Source of the DNA: Legionella qingyii
Lineage (GTDB): Bacteria; Pseudomonadota; Gammaproteobacteria; Legionellales; Legionellaceae
NCBI RefSeq assembly: GCF_003184185.1
Contig: NZ_QHJG01000023.1
Coordinates: 13,593 to 77,592, forward strand
Length of the DNA stretch: 64,000 nt
Reading direction: 5' to 3'
Position numbers and translations under genes: made by a program. Numbering within the stretch: the first letter of the stretch is position 1; the number at the start of each line of letters is the position of its first letter. Below the pieces are notes generated by a model. The model was not told the DNA's origin and did no database searches. It saw only the letters and a program-made list of their open reading frames with translations. Shown here piece after piece: positions 16,764 to 25,887 of this stretch.

Positions 16764-16854
16764 TAGGGTCTGTTGATAATTGCTTCATTAGTCTACTCCC
16801 CGCACTTTATGCGCGGGAAGTAGGCCAAACTAAATGAAATGTCAGCAGGCTCTA
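16764..16854. mobile_element. MITE-like inverted-repeat element between the two paralogues
   Basis: Outer ends TAGGGTCTGTTGA and TCAGCAGGCTCTA are imperfect inverted repeats, and a central palindrome (CTACTCCCCGCAC...GTGCGGGGAGTAG type, with CTACT and AGTAG ends) fills the middle. The element is about 90 bp, non-coding, and each end carries a TA that could be a TA target duplication, as for Tc1/IS630-type elements. It lies between two tandem paralogues and may have helped the duplication. Confidence 0.6.
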
Positions 16855-16895
16855 GGGATATCATTCAATGATAATTGGAAATAGGGAGATAAATT

Positions 16896-18170
16896 TTGTC
16901 TGGAGGAACTGTTTTTAAAGGGGGATTAGAACTAAAATTTTTTGAACAACAAGAGTTTGAATCTCTTGATGGTGCTGATGTGTCTGAACAAGCCCCTATT
17001 TTAGCGCGTAATATATTGCGCTTTTTCACTATGGGATGGACAGGATCCTGGACTCAATTTTTAACCCCGACTGTTTTATATTCTTTTTTTCTACAACGCG
17101 ACACGGATTTATTAAGAGAAGTTCGTTTTGCCATGCAGCAAGGATTTTTGGAGCTCTTTAAGCAATTGCAAGGCAAAGACTTAAGCTCAGATGAGGGGGA
17201 ACAGGTACAACTTTATTTGAGTAATTGTTTGTCTATACTTCCTTATGGTGATTTAACTCCTTATGAGTCCGTTACTATCCCTCAATGTATTGATGGGCAT
17301 TGGGAGTTGGTTGAATACCAGGTTACTCCGATTGAATTAACAGAACGGCATTGGTGGAAGAGTTTTTTTTCCTATGATAATGATCGTGTTTTTGCTTATG
17401 GACTTAAGCCAATTTTTCATGAGAAAGCAGAATCTCATTTAATCTTTATGGGAACTACTTATCCTGCAGGCCAGGGTTTTCTCACTCAAATAAAGACTGA
17501 CTCTAAGGGATTTGAATCGATTGGTTTGTCTTTGTATCGTAGCGGTCGAGAGAGAATAAGAGACTGGCTAAGCCAACAGAAGAATACAATTCATGTATGT
17601 GGGCTAAGTTTGGGTGGTGCTTTAAGTCTATTGCTTGCTATCGATAAAGGAAATTATAAGCTATCACGTGTTGATGCTTTGAATCCTCCTGGACTTTATG
17701 ATCCTCTATTTAAAAGTGGCTTTGATTATTGGGATGAATTAAAAGACAAGCCCAAAGTTGTAGTGCAAAAACAAGGTAATGATCCAGTTTCTGCTTTTGG
17801 AATTTGGAAAAAAGGTTGGGATATTCTTCAGGTTATACCCCCACAAGACAAGCAAGGCCCCAACGCTTTTTGCGATCATTGCTTGAATTATGCTGGATTT
17901 GCAGATACGGAGTTTAGATATATTTCTGCAGAAGATGATAATTCACAACGAAAAACGCACCATCTTTTATTTAATGCGGCTGTGAGATCCTTTATTTATT
18001 ATTACGTATTAGTTCCTTATACATATGCAGTTCGTCCATTTGGATATTATGTGTTGAATAAATTGCTTCCTCAAAGTACTGGGAGCCCAGCATCTCAGAA
18101 CGTTACTGGATTAGCTAAAATACATCATCCTTATCTTCTTCGAAATTCCGTCAATGGATATGTATCATGA
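16896..18170 (+). CDS. GxSxG hydrolase-like candidate effector, copy 2 (C-terminus cut by a frameshift)
   Basis: A 424-residue paralogue of the previous protein, aligned without gaps over the first 240 residues and including CGLSLGGALSLLLA with Ser238. The start is TTG behind AGGGAG, which keeps the same N-terminal length as copy 1. Homology runs to LARNP in copy 1, matched here by LLRNS; the frame then shifts and ends within a few codons. The remaining C-terminal domain continues in another frame from 18154. The membrane part is shorter than in copy 1: one or two hydrophobic stretches. It may be a recent inactivation, a true split into two genes, or a sequence error. Confidence 0.7.
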   Translation: MSGGTVFKGGLELKFFEQQEFESLDGADVSEQAPILARNILRFFTMGWTGSWTQFLTPTVLYSFFLQRDTDLLREVRFAMQQGFLELFKQLQGKDLSSDEGEQVQLYLSNCLSILPYGDLTPYESVTIPQCIDGHWELVEYQVTPIELTERHWWKSFFSYDNDRVFAYGLKPIFHEKAESHLIFMGTTYPAGQGFLTQIKTDSKGFESIGLSLYRSGRERIRDWLSQQKNTIHVCGLSLGGALSLLLAIDKGNYKLSRVDALNPPGLYDPLFKSGFDYWDELKDKPKVVVQKQGNDPVSAFGIWKKGWDILQVIPPQDKQGPNAFCDHCLNYAGFADTEFRYISAEDDNSQRKTHHLLFNAAVRSFIYYYVLVPYTYAVRPFGYYVLNKLLPQSTGSPASQNVTGLAKIHHPYLLRNSVNGYVS

Positions 18171-18498
18171 GAACAATACCGTTGAAATCGACCTTACCTA
18201 CCAACAAATAAATACTTATTATCAAATAACACGCTGTCTGATAAAGGGTAAAGATTTTTTACCTGGAACAGATCAGGAAAGCAAACACACTCCAGGAATG
18301 ACAAAAGAAACCTTATTGCGAGAAAGTGACGATTTTCAGAATGCTCATTTACAGGTCTCTTTTAAAGCAACCAAGGCTAAGGCGTCACATGTACTACATA
18401 CTTTAACTTTGGTCCGTCAATTGGGTTTGGATAATAAAGAGAAACTAAAATCTATCTTAGAGAAACATTATGAAACATATCGTTTAGGCAAGCAGTAA
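18154..18498 (+). CDS. Detached C-terminal domain of copy 2
   Basis: A 114-residue frame that aligns with the last part of copy 1 (MDIYNNHNAVKVDLTYQQIQTYY against MDMYHENNTVEIDLTYQQINTYY). It starts at ATG overlapping the end of the upstream frame by 17 bases. Compared with copy 1, one extra base sits just before this ATG. No clear ribosome site is present, so it may be made by coupling or not at all. Whether the C-terminal domain works alone is unknown. Confidence 0.55.
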   Translation: MDMYHENNTVEIDLTYQQINTYYQITRCLIKGKDFLPGTDQESKHTPGMTKETLLRESDDFQNAHLQVSFKATKAKASHVLHTLTLVRQLGLDNKEKLKSILEKHYETYRLGKQ

Positions 18499-18629
18499 TT
18501 ATTTTAGTAAGTATCTGTGCTATAACGCTATAGACTATCTTTACATGCGACCATGTCATCAGAGATTATGGAGAATGCTCTCTCTAGTTTGATCATTTTC
18601 ATAGTGCCGTATCATTTGATTTATTGGCA

Positions 18630-18746
18630 TTAAGTTAAGAAAAGCTGTCGTTCCCGGGAAGACGAGAACCCATTTTTAGCAAAGCATTTTGTTTATTTAA
18701 GAATAGATTCCCGCCTTCGCGGGAATGACAAAAAAACTTAACTTAA
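18630..18746. repeat. 117-bp inverted-repeat element with GTC.TTCCCG arms
   Basis: Ends are TTAAGTTAAG (18630-18639) and CTTAACTTAA (18737-18746), perfect inverted repeats. Inside, GTCGTTCCCGGGAAG on the left mirrors the right-hand GATTCCCGCCTTCGCGGGAATGAC segment. The right half alone is a strong hairpin (ATTCCCGC / GCGGGAAT, loop CTTC). It resembles dispersed palindromes found in many proteobacteria. No open frame fits inside. The rest of 18499-18829 holds no gene that I can see. Confidence 0.7.
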
Positions 18747-18829
18747 AGTCAGTGCAAGCCTCACTATGTTCGGGATGAGGTAACTACGATCGAGAATGAA
18801 ATACGTTCATTATTCGTGATAAAAACTCA

Positions 18830-19486
18830 TCAAAAACGAAAAATCAGATGCGCAGCTACCGAATAAAGAAACGGATAATACGTGTCTGCCGGGTTAAGTT
18901 GCGACTCTCCATAACCAGCAGTAAAACTACCGGCAATTTCACCCATGATGTGCTCAGTAAAGTCATAATTTACACCAACGCTAAAAGCAGGTCCCGGACG
19001 CCAATCATCAACAACAATATCTTTACGATGTACACCAGCCACTCCCGCGCCAGAAAAAATTTTCATTTGAGAATGAGGAATAGGGACCATAAGTTTTCCC
19101 ATCAAAGTTAGCGTCTCCGTTTGAGATGATAAAGATTCTAAGCCATCATGCTCAAAACTGAATAAACTTATGGAATCGAAAAGGACATTTGCTTCAGGAA
19201 AGTGGGTGTAGTTTACTTCAATTGCAAAAAAACGAGTAAACTCATATCCCGCCATTATACCCCAAACACTTCCGCCTTCCTCAACACTGGTAGGTGTAGA
19301 TAACATCAAGGCAACGTTTTGATTTTCTTTAGTGGGGACCAAACCTTTCCATGTAGTTGAACCAAACCCTCCAATTGCACCTACGTAAAAAGGATGGTGT
19401 GGTTGATTCTTTGTCTCTGCCAAACAATAAGGCGTTGAAAGAAATAAGAATGATAATAAGAATAATTTCGATTTTTTATTATGCAC
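18830..19486 (-). CDS. Outer-membrane beta-barrel protein
   Basis: A 218-residue protein with a signal peptide (SKLFLLSFLFLSTPYCLA) and an alternating polar/hydrophobic pattern rich in Gly and aromatics. It ends in HLIFRF, the C-terminal Phe signal for BAM-dependent insertion. Segments such as FYVGAIGGFGSTTWKG, VWGIMAGYEFTRFFAIEVNYTHF and GEIAGSFTAGYG fit an 8-strand OmpA/OmpW-like barrel. Function unknown; Legionella carries several such small barrels. It is downstream of the secreted Cys-rich gene on the same strand with a 94-base gap. Confidence 0.8.
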   Translation of the reverse strand: MHNKKSKLFLLSFLFLSTPYCLAETKNQPHHPFYVGAIGGFGSTTWKGLVPTKENQNVALMLSTPTSVEEGGSVWGIMAGYEFTRFFAIEVNYTHFPEANVLFDSISLFSFEHDGLESLSSQTETLTLMGKLMVPIPHSQMKIFSGAGVAGVHRKDIVVDDWRPGPAFSVGVNYDFTEHIMGEIAGSFTAGYGESQLNPADTYYPFLYSVAAHLIFRF

Positions 19487-19580
19487 AATAATTACTCTAT
19501 CAAGATTGCTTTGACCATTAGCATTTTGTTGGGCCGAAGCCCAACCTTAATCCATTTTTTTGACTTTAATTTACTATAAT

Positions 19581-19931
19581 TTACTGACAGGGCTTTTTGG
19601 TAGAACTACATATTCTGCCGCGAGAGTCAACTCCTCCCTGACGATAACAATTCCAGTTATCAAGGCAATCTTGTTTTGTAGTATAAGGTTGAGCCGCACA
19701 TGCTTTATCCAATGAGCCATAGACACTTACCATACGTGCATAAAGCATATTCATATCTTGGCACATACCAGAAGGCAAGCCTGAAGAGGTACAATAGCAG
19801 GTTGCAACTTTTTTAAATGAGGAACAAAAATTTACATCATTAGTTGGTACAGCATTACCGCAAGAACTACCGTATGAAAAAGCAGAGAAACTGAGTAAGC
19901 ACATTAAACCTGCAAAAAATCCTCGTATCAT
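19581..19931 (-). CDS. Secreted Cys-rich hypothetical protein
   Basis: A 116-residue protein with a signal peptide (MIRGFFAGLMCLLSFSAFSYG). The mature part has about ten cysteines (SSCGN, NFCSSF, ATCYCTS, GMCQD, KACAAQ, DCLDNWNCY, RICSS, KPCQ), pointing to several disulfides formed in the periplasm or outside the cell. A good ribosome site (AGAGGA) precedes the ATG. I do not recognise a family. The NRPS gene lies further upstream on the same strand, with a 140-base gap. Confidence 0.7.
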   Translation of the reverse strand: MIRGFFAGLMCLLSFSAFSYGSSCGNAVPTNDVNFCSSFKKVATCYCTSSGLPSGMCQDMNMLYARMVSVYGSLDKACAAQPYTTKQDCLDNWNCYRQGGVDSRGRICSSTKKPCQ

Positions 19932-20071
19932 TTTAACATCCTCTAGTTAGCTCGAAAATTTATCTAAGTTACTCTATCAGAAAATTAATCAGGCTGCAAA
20001 AGGCATCGGTATTAATATTGTGATTTTAATATGTGAAGAACGAAAACAATAAAGTATTCTAACAGCAATTA

Positions 20072-23000
20072 CTAAAGCAGTTGCTCCTCATGTTCATATT
20101 TTTGACCGGCCTCATATGAACTTTTTTCAAATGCTACTGAGTTTATAATCCGAATTGCTTCCAAAGCAATTTGTTTGCGAAACTCGGGTTTTAAGTTTGC
20201 TGAAATGACCAAGTAGTGAGCATTTTGATTGTCATCTCGAATAAAACTGGCTTCAAAAATATAATCTATTGCCAGTAAATCATCTTTATTGTTTTTAATC
20301 TGTTTAGTATTCAAACCAAATAATTCTAAATTTTTATTAGAGCAGTCAATAAAATTACTTCTGATGTTGAGGTTAATGACAAATTTAGTATTACGTTTAA
20401 ATGAAATCATCCGACTGCCACATCGTTTTAAGATCTTGCGATAAATGGAAGGGATTTTGAGCAGCTTTACATAAAGTGGAGTAATTAAATGGTTAAACAG
20501 ATTTTCAATCATATTGGGTTTAAAGGAACCTATGGAGCAAAGTTTTATTAAATTGGAGCAGTGTTGATAACTACTTGTGTCAATAATCCCATTGCGTATT
20601 TGTTGGGATAGACCAGTCAAAGTCGCTTTGTCATCAAGAATAATTTTAGCGGGCTCGACTCTTAGAAAACAACCAATTGTATTATCATAAATTGGGTTGT
20701 CGCGCGTTGATTGAATAATATTTATATAAGTATAAGGTACTTCGCTTTTATAGATTCCACAGCAATTTCGTAAAGCCAATGCAATTACCCCACATAATGC
20801 GCTATTAATACTGATATGATTTAGTTCGCAAAAAAGCTTGAGATGATTTAATGAGTCTTCTGGTATGATGGAATAAGTTGAATAAGGAACATGTTCTGCT
20901 TGCATATCAGGGACTATATGTTCTTCGGGAAAAGTAAATAAATGAGTATCACTGAGATACTTTTCCCAAAATTGAATGTCTTCATCCATGTGCATTTTCA
21001 TTGCGGTTCGCTCACTAAAAATATGTTCTTTAAAGTGCGAATCCGGTTCAATTTGATCAAGGGTTAAGCGAGAGTATTGATCATAAAATTGGGATAATTC
21101 AGAGAATAAAATATCTGTACAATGATCATCAGAAATTAGATGCGGTATACAAATTTGTAGTTCCGACTCATTCTCATTTAAGTAAAATAATTTGCCAATA
21201 ATCAAGGGAGTGTTTTTCGGCCATGGATAAAAATCAATTAATTGAGTCATGGAGTCTTGCAATTCTTTTTCGCTTTTTTGTGAAGAAAGCATCGTAAAAT
21301 CAATAGTCTCTAGTTTGAACGACCAATTTTTCTGTTTTTTTTGGGCGGGTTTTAATTTGAATATTTGATAAGTTAATGTTTCATGCTTTTTTAAAATTGC
21401 TTGAAAAGCAAAATCTAAAGCCTTTTCATTTAAACGACCGCTGAGACGTTTTCTAGCGACAATATTTAGTTTTTGGGCTCTGGGTTCAAATGTGTGCGAC
21501 ATCCACAATAAAAACTGGAAATCACTAAGAGGAAGATTAACTACCTTATGATAATTAGGGACTCTAAGCGTGCGTTTTTTCTTGTTCTTCTTAATATTCT
21601 TAATGATGGGGACTAATGTTGCAATGTTCGTGGCTTTATAAAAGTCATGCAGGCTTACGTTTCTATTTAATTCATCATTTATTTTTGAAATGATTCGTGC
21701 TGCTGATAAAGAGTGTCCCCCTAAATCAAAAAAATCATCATGAACGCCGATGAGCTGAACTCCTAATTCATCTGACCAAATTTGCGCAAGCTTTTTTTCC
21801 AAAGCAGTAACAGGCTCAACATAATTATGGCTAGCAGTTAATAAAGGTACGGGTAATGCTGACTTATCCAACTTACCATTCATGGTCAGAGGAAAGGCAT
21901 CCACTTTTACAAAAACTGTAGGGACCATATATTCCGGTAAATATTTTTGCAAATACTGGCGAATTTGATTTGTATTTAATGTGGCATCATGGTCTTTTAG
22001 AATGTAATAGGCTACTAGTCGTTGTTCTCCAAAAGTGTCTTTTTGAGCCAGAAGCGCAACTTCTTTAATACTGTGATGACTCATCATGTATTTTGCTATT
22101 TCGCTTGGCTCAATACGGTATCCACGTATTTTGACTTGCTCGTCAATTCTTCCCAGATATTCAATTGTTCCATCAGGACGTTTTTTGCATAAATCACCAG
22201 TTTTATATAAACGAGTTTTACTCTGTGTAATAAACCGTTCTTGTGTTAATTGAGGTTGATTTAAGTAACCGCGAGCCAGACATGTTCCACCAATAAATAG
22301 CTCACCTGCTTCCCCTTCAGGGACAGGTTGATTATTGGCATCGAGAATAACGCAACTCATATTAGTTCCTGCTATGCCAATAGGAACATTAGTATCCAGA
22401 TGGTTACAGTTTAAATTAGTTACTTTATAAGTGGAGACTGCAACCGTTGCTTCAGTTGGTCCATATTCGTTAAATAGAACATGTTTAGGATACGATGCAA
22501 GCCAGGATTGGCATTCAGCAGAGGATAAATTTTCCCCGCCGAGAATAATGGAATGCAGCTGCGGTAATATAATGAAATTATTTTTTGCTTCGTGCAAAAG
22601 CACTTTAAAGTAACTTGGAGTTAACTTTATGATGTTGATGCGTGATTTCGCTAAATAATGCAAATACGAGCGAACTTCTTTTTTGGTAATTTCTTCGCAA
22701 AGAACAACAGTTAACCCAAGCATTAAAGGAACGAGGGTAGTAGTTACTGACATATCAAAAATAGGGTTTGCAGAAAAATCGATACGCTGTTGCGCTTTGC
22801 ATTGGGTATAGTTAGCAAACCAGTGGCAGTAATTGATGACCGAACGGTGCTCAATAAGCACACCTTTCGGAGTTCCAGTAGAGCCGGATGTATAGATTAT
22901 ATAGGCTAAATGCTCTGGATTATTTGTTGGAGATGGATTGTCAGTCACCTGCTTTTTGATATCCTTATCATCTATGTCCAATACTATTAGTGTTCCCTGA

Positions 23001-23356
23001 TATGGTTTAAATTTATCTTTGAATGTAGATTTAGTAATTAAAATCGATGCTCGGCTATCACGAAGTAAAAATAGTAAACGTTCTTCAGGTTGGGATGCAT
23101 CTATAGGTAAATAAGCACCGCCCGCTTTTAAAATGGCTATAAGTGTAATTAGAAAATCAAAGGAGCGCTCCAAACAGACCGCAACAGGGGTATCCGGTTT
23201 TAAACCTGAGCTTTGTAGGTAATGAGCGAGTTGATTTGCTCTTCGATTGAGCTCACTGTAAGTCAGTTTTTCATTCCCTTTTAGAGCGGCAACATGATTA
23301 GGGAAATGATGCGCATGCTCTTCAAATAAGGCTTGTATTATTTTTTTATTCGCCAT
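20072..23356 (-). CDS. Single-module nonribosomal peptide synthetase, A-PCP-C
   Basis: A 1094-residue enzyme. The adenylation domain (about 1-505) has A3 YTSGSTGTPKG, A5 NEYGPTE, A7 YKTGDL, A8 GRIDEQVKIRGYRIE and A10 NGKLDK. The carrier domain has DLGGHSL with Ser549 for 4'-phosphopantetheine. The last part (about 605-1080) is condensation-like with PHLISDD in place of HHxxxDG: His739 and Asp743 stay, the Gly is Asp. By hand alignment to GrsA the specificity code reads D-M-T-K-I-G-E-V-A-K, close to the known Asn code (DLTKLGEVGK). There is no thioesterase, so release may depend on the C-terminal condensation domain. The MMPL transporter gene lies upstream on the same strand. The ribosome site AGGA supports the ATG. 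Confidence 0.9.
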   Translation of the reverse strand: MANKKIIQALFEEHAHHFPNHVAALKGNEKLTYSELNRRANQLAHYLQSSGLKPDTPVAVCLERSFDFLITLIAILKAGGAYLPIDASQPEERLLFLLRDSRASILITKSTFKDKFKPYQGTLIVLDIDDKDIKKQVTDNPSPTNNPEHLAYIIYTSGSTGTPKGVLIEHRSVINYCHWFANYTQCKAQQRIDFSANPIFDMSVTTTLVPLMLGLTVVLCEEITKKEVRSYLHYLAKSRINIIKLTPSYFKVLLHEAKNNFIILPQLHSIILGGENLSSAECQSWLASYPKHVLFNEYGPTEATVAVSTYKVTNLNCNHLDTNVPIGIAGTNMSCVILDANNQPVPEGEAGELFIGGTCLARGYLNQPQLTQERFITQSKTRLYKTGDLCKKRPDGTIEYLGRIDEQVKIRGYRIEPSEIAKYMMSHHSIKEVALLAQKDTFGEQRLVAYYILKDHDATLNTNQIRQYLQKYLPEYMVPTVFVKVDAFPLTMNGKLDKSALPVPLLTASHNYVEPVTALEKKLAQIWSDELGVQLIGVHDDFFDLGGHSLSAARIISKINDELNRNVSLHDFYKATNIATLVPIIKNIKKNKKKRTLRVPNYHKVVNLPLSDFQFLLWMSHTFEPRAQKLNIVARKRLSGRLNEKALDFAFQAILKKHETLTYQIFKLKPAQKKQKNWSFKLETIDFTMLSSQKSEKELQDSMTQLIDFYPWPKNTPLIIGKLFYLNENESELQICIPHLISDDHCTDILFSELSQFYDQYSRLTLDQIEPDSHFKEHIFSERTAMKMHMDEDIQFWEKYLSDTHLFTFPEEHIVPDMQAEHVPYSTYSIIPEDSLNHLKLFCELNHISINSALCGVIALALRNCCGIYKSEVPYTYINIIQSTRDNPIYDNTIGCFLRVEPAKIILDDKATLTGLSQQIRNGIIDTSSYQHCSNLIKLCSIGSFKPNMIENLFNHLITPLYVKLLKIPSIYRKILKRCGSRMISFKRNTKFVINLNIRSNFIDCSNKNLELFGLNTKQIKNNKDDLLAIDYIFEASFIRDDNQNAHYLVISANLKPEFRKQIALEAIRIINSVAFEKSSYEAGQKYEHEEQLL

Positions 23357-23556
23357 TTTTTATCCTAAATCCGGCAGTTAAGGAGTAGCGTAAAACTAAA
23401 AACTTATGCAGAATTTAAAAGTCTTGTAGTTATTTTTTATGAAGTATTCACGATTTCAATATTCTTGATTTTTTTCGTCTACTATAAAAAATAATTAAAA
23501 AACCTTTAAATTCAGTATACTAGACGGTTTGGGTATATTCAAATTTGCACTTGGTA

Positions 23557-25779
23557 CTACAGCTTAGGCAGAATTCGATCCAGCCATTTGGGTAGATACC
23601 ATACCCAATTTTTAAAAATGGCCATTGTTGCTGGTACTAAAAAGCTTCGGATTAAAAAGGCATCAACAAAAATAGCAACTGCAATGCCTAATCCAAATGC
23701 TTTGACCATTAAGACATCAGCGATCAAAAAGGAGCAGCTAATCACAATAACAATAAGTGCAGCACTAGTAATAATACGACTGCTTTTTTCAATGCCAAAA
23801 ATAATGCTGCTATTGTTATCTTTAGTTAATTGATGCGCTTCTTTGATTCGAGAGAGCAAAAATACTTCATAGTCCATCGAAAAACCAAACAGAGCACAAA
23901 ATATAATTACCAATAAACTGATGTCGAGCATTTCTTGTGGTTGAAAGTTAAGGATGCTGGAGAAGTATCCCTCTTGAAATACAAAAACCAGTGCACCATA
24001 TGAGGCACATAGACTTATTAAGGTCATTATAATTGCTTTCAAAGGCAAGAACAGTGATCTTAATAAGAGAAGCAAAATTAGATAGGAAAATACAATAATC
24101 CATATGATGGCATAAGGCAGATAATGATAAATACTGTGTAGCACATCAAAGTTACTCACCGTTACTCCGGTAAGTTGTACTTTTAATCCTGAGCCTAATT
24201 TTATATTTTGTAATTCATTTACCAGTGTCTTGGTTTCCTCTGAATTAACGGGATACTTGCTAATGACATTAAGGATTGCCATATGTTTGGTTGTTGTCGT
24301 ATCCAATAATTGTTTAACCTGTGGATCAAGCAATTTTTTATTCAAATGATAAAGAGTGTAATATTGATTCTTTTTTAAGTCGGAAGTGCTACTGATAATG
24401 CCATTGACCTCTTTGACCCTTGGATTATCTTTCAATTTTTCGACCAAATTATATATTTTGGACAGGTTATGACGTGATAAGATTGATGAAGACGGCGATT
24501 CAATCACCAGGACTATAGGGCTTAATTGTTCAAGGTCAAATTTCTTTGCATAGGTGTCATAAAAAGCACGGTTTACTGATTTCTCCGGGAAAATACGATA
24601 ATCGGATATGCCAAATTTCGCCTCTAAAAATGGATATCCAAGCACTAATAAAAAAATGAGAATAGGAAGGAAAAAAAGATAGGGATGATGAACAACTCGT
24701 TCTGCGAGCCAACGCCAGGAACTGGAACGATTTTTGTTCTTAAATATTATGTGTACTGAAAGAAAATTAATTTTTGATTTCAATACGGCAAGAATCGCAG
24801 GTAGGAATATAGTAGAGATTAATACCGCAAAAAATACAGCAGCCAAACCACCAACTGCAACTGAAAAAAGAATGTTGACCGGGAATAAAAATAAAGCACT
24901 GAGGCTTACAAAAACGGCTAATCCACTGAAAAAAATTGCTTTTCCAGCGGTTTCTTGAGTTGTTGCTATCGCTTCCTCAATATTTAATCCGTTCTTTAAT
25001 TCATCTCTAAATCGATTAATAAAAAACAATGAATAATCAAGACAAAGACACAGGCCGAGCAATAAAGCGATGTTAATGGTGAAAATAGAAAGGGTGAACA
25101 GATGTCCAAAGAAATAAAGTGTTGTCAGGATGATTATGGCACATCCGCCACCCAGAATAATTGGAAGGGTGGCCGCGACTACTGATCCAAATACAAGAAT
25201 CAAGGTGATAATCGCTATGGGTGTGGCGACAATATCGGCCTTATAAAGGTCGGTTTGTGTTTGTTGGTTCACATTTTCTACGAAGAGCGGCTCGCCTCCA
25301 ATCCACATCGTCATCTGGCTCGGTGTTTTTATGGATTGTTTAAACTGGTTTAATAAGTCATTGCTAAGCGGCTTATTGCTCTTGATGATCACTGCAACAT
25401 AAGCTGTATGTTTATCCTTGGAGATTTGATGCGTATCATCAGGGTAAATGATTGTGTGTTTAATCGGAAAATCTTTTAAATCAGACAATGATTTTTTAAT
25501 TTTTTCTTTAAATTTATCTTTCGTTGCCAAAAGCTGTTTGCTGTGATACATGATAAGAAATTTATTGTTATCATTATATCCTAATTGCTTATTCATATAC
25601 TCTTCGGCGCGCGCACTCGCAGAAGTCTCATCAATAAATCCAGTTGTTTTAAATGGAGAAATGATGTGTGGCAAAAAGGGGATGCAGAGTAAAATGGCAA
25701 GCAACCATAAAACTATAATTGGCCATCGAAGTTTATTTATAAATCTTCCCAATCGGTACGACAGTGCTTTTTTTTTCAT
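23557..25779 (-). CDS. MMPL/RND-family lipid or peptide exporter
   Basis: A 740-residue inner-membrane protein with an N-terminal helix, a periplasmic loop (about 45-190), a block of five or six helices, a second loop (about 395-550) and a second helix block. Motifs typical of MmpL/HpnN proteins are visible: LDYSLFFINRFRDEL in the first half and SMDYEVFLLSRIKEA in the second. MmpL proteins export lipids or lipopeptides using the proton gradient. It lies 200 bases upstream of the NRPS gene on the same strand, so it probably exports that product. No membrane-fusion or outer-membrane partner is next to it. Confidence 0.88.
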   Translation of the reverse strand: MKKKALSYRLGRFINKLRWPIIVLWLLAILLCIPFLPHIISPFKTTGFIDETSASARAEEYMNKQLGYNDNNKFLIMYHSKQLLATKDKFKEKIKKSLSDLKDFPIKHTIIYPDDTHQISKDKHTAYVAVIIKSNKPLSNDLLNQFKQSIKTPSQMTMWIGGEPLFVENVNQQTQTDLYKADIVATPIAIITLILVFGSVVAATLPIILGGGCAIIILTTLYFFGHLFTLSIFTINIALLLGLCLCLDYSLFFINRFRDELKNGLNIEEAIATTQETAGKAIFFSGLAVFVSLSALFLFPVNILFSVAVGGLAAVFFAVLISTIFLPAILAVLKSKINFLSVHIIFKNKNRSSSWRWLAERVVHHPYLFFLPILIFLLVLGYPFLEAKFGISDYRIFPEKSVNRAFYDTYAKKFDLEQLSPIVLVIESPSSSILSRHNLSKIYNLVEKLKDNPRVKEVNGIISSTSDLKKNQYYTLYHLNKKLLDPQVKQLLDTTTTKHMAILNVISKYPVNSEETKTLVNELQNIKLGSGLKVQLTGVTVSNFDVLHSIYHYLPYAIIWIIVFSYLILLLLLRSLFLPLKAIIMTLISLCASYGALVFVFQEGYFSSILNFQPQEMLDISLLVIIFCALFGFSMDYEVFLLSRIKEAHQLTKDNNSSIIFGIEKSSRIITSAALIVIVISCSFLIADVLMVKAFGLGIAVAIFVDAFLIRSFLVPATMAIFKNWVWYLPKWLDRILPKL

Positions 25780-25887
25780 ATTATCGTCGAAACTCCAAAT
25801 TCCGTAAACTCATAAAAAATAATGACTCTTTTATTATATTAGTATAAATTAGACATTATGTGTAAATTAATGAGTGAAAAGCTATTT

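Noticed and set aside
25550..25807. Open frame antisense to the start of the MMPL gene
   Set aside because: Covers the promoter side of the MMPL gene but has no ribosome site or recognisable motif, and the opposite frame is strongly coding.
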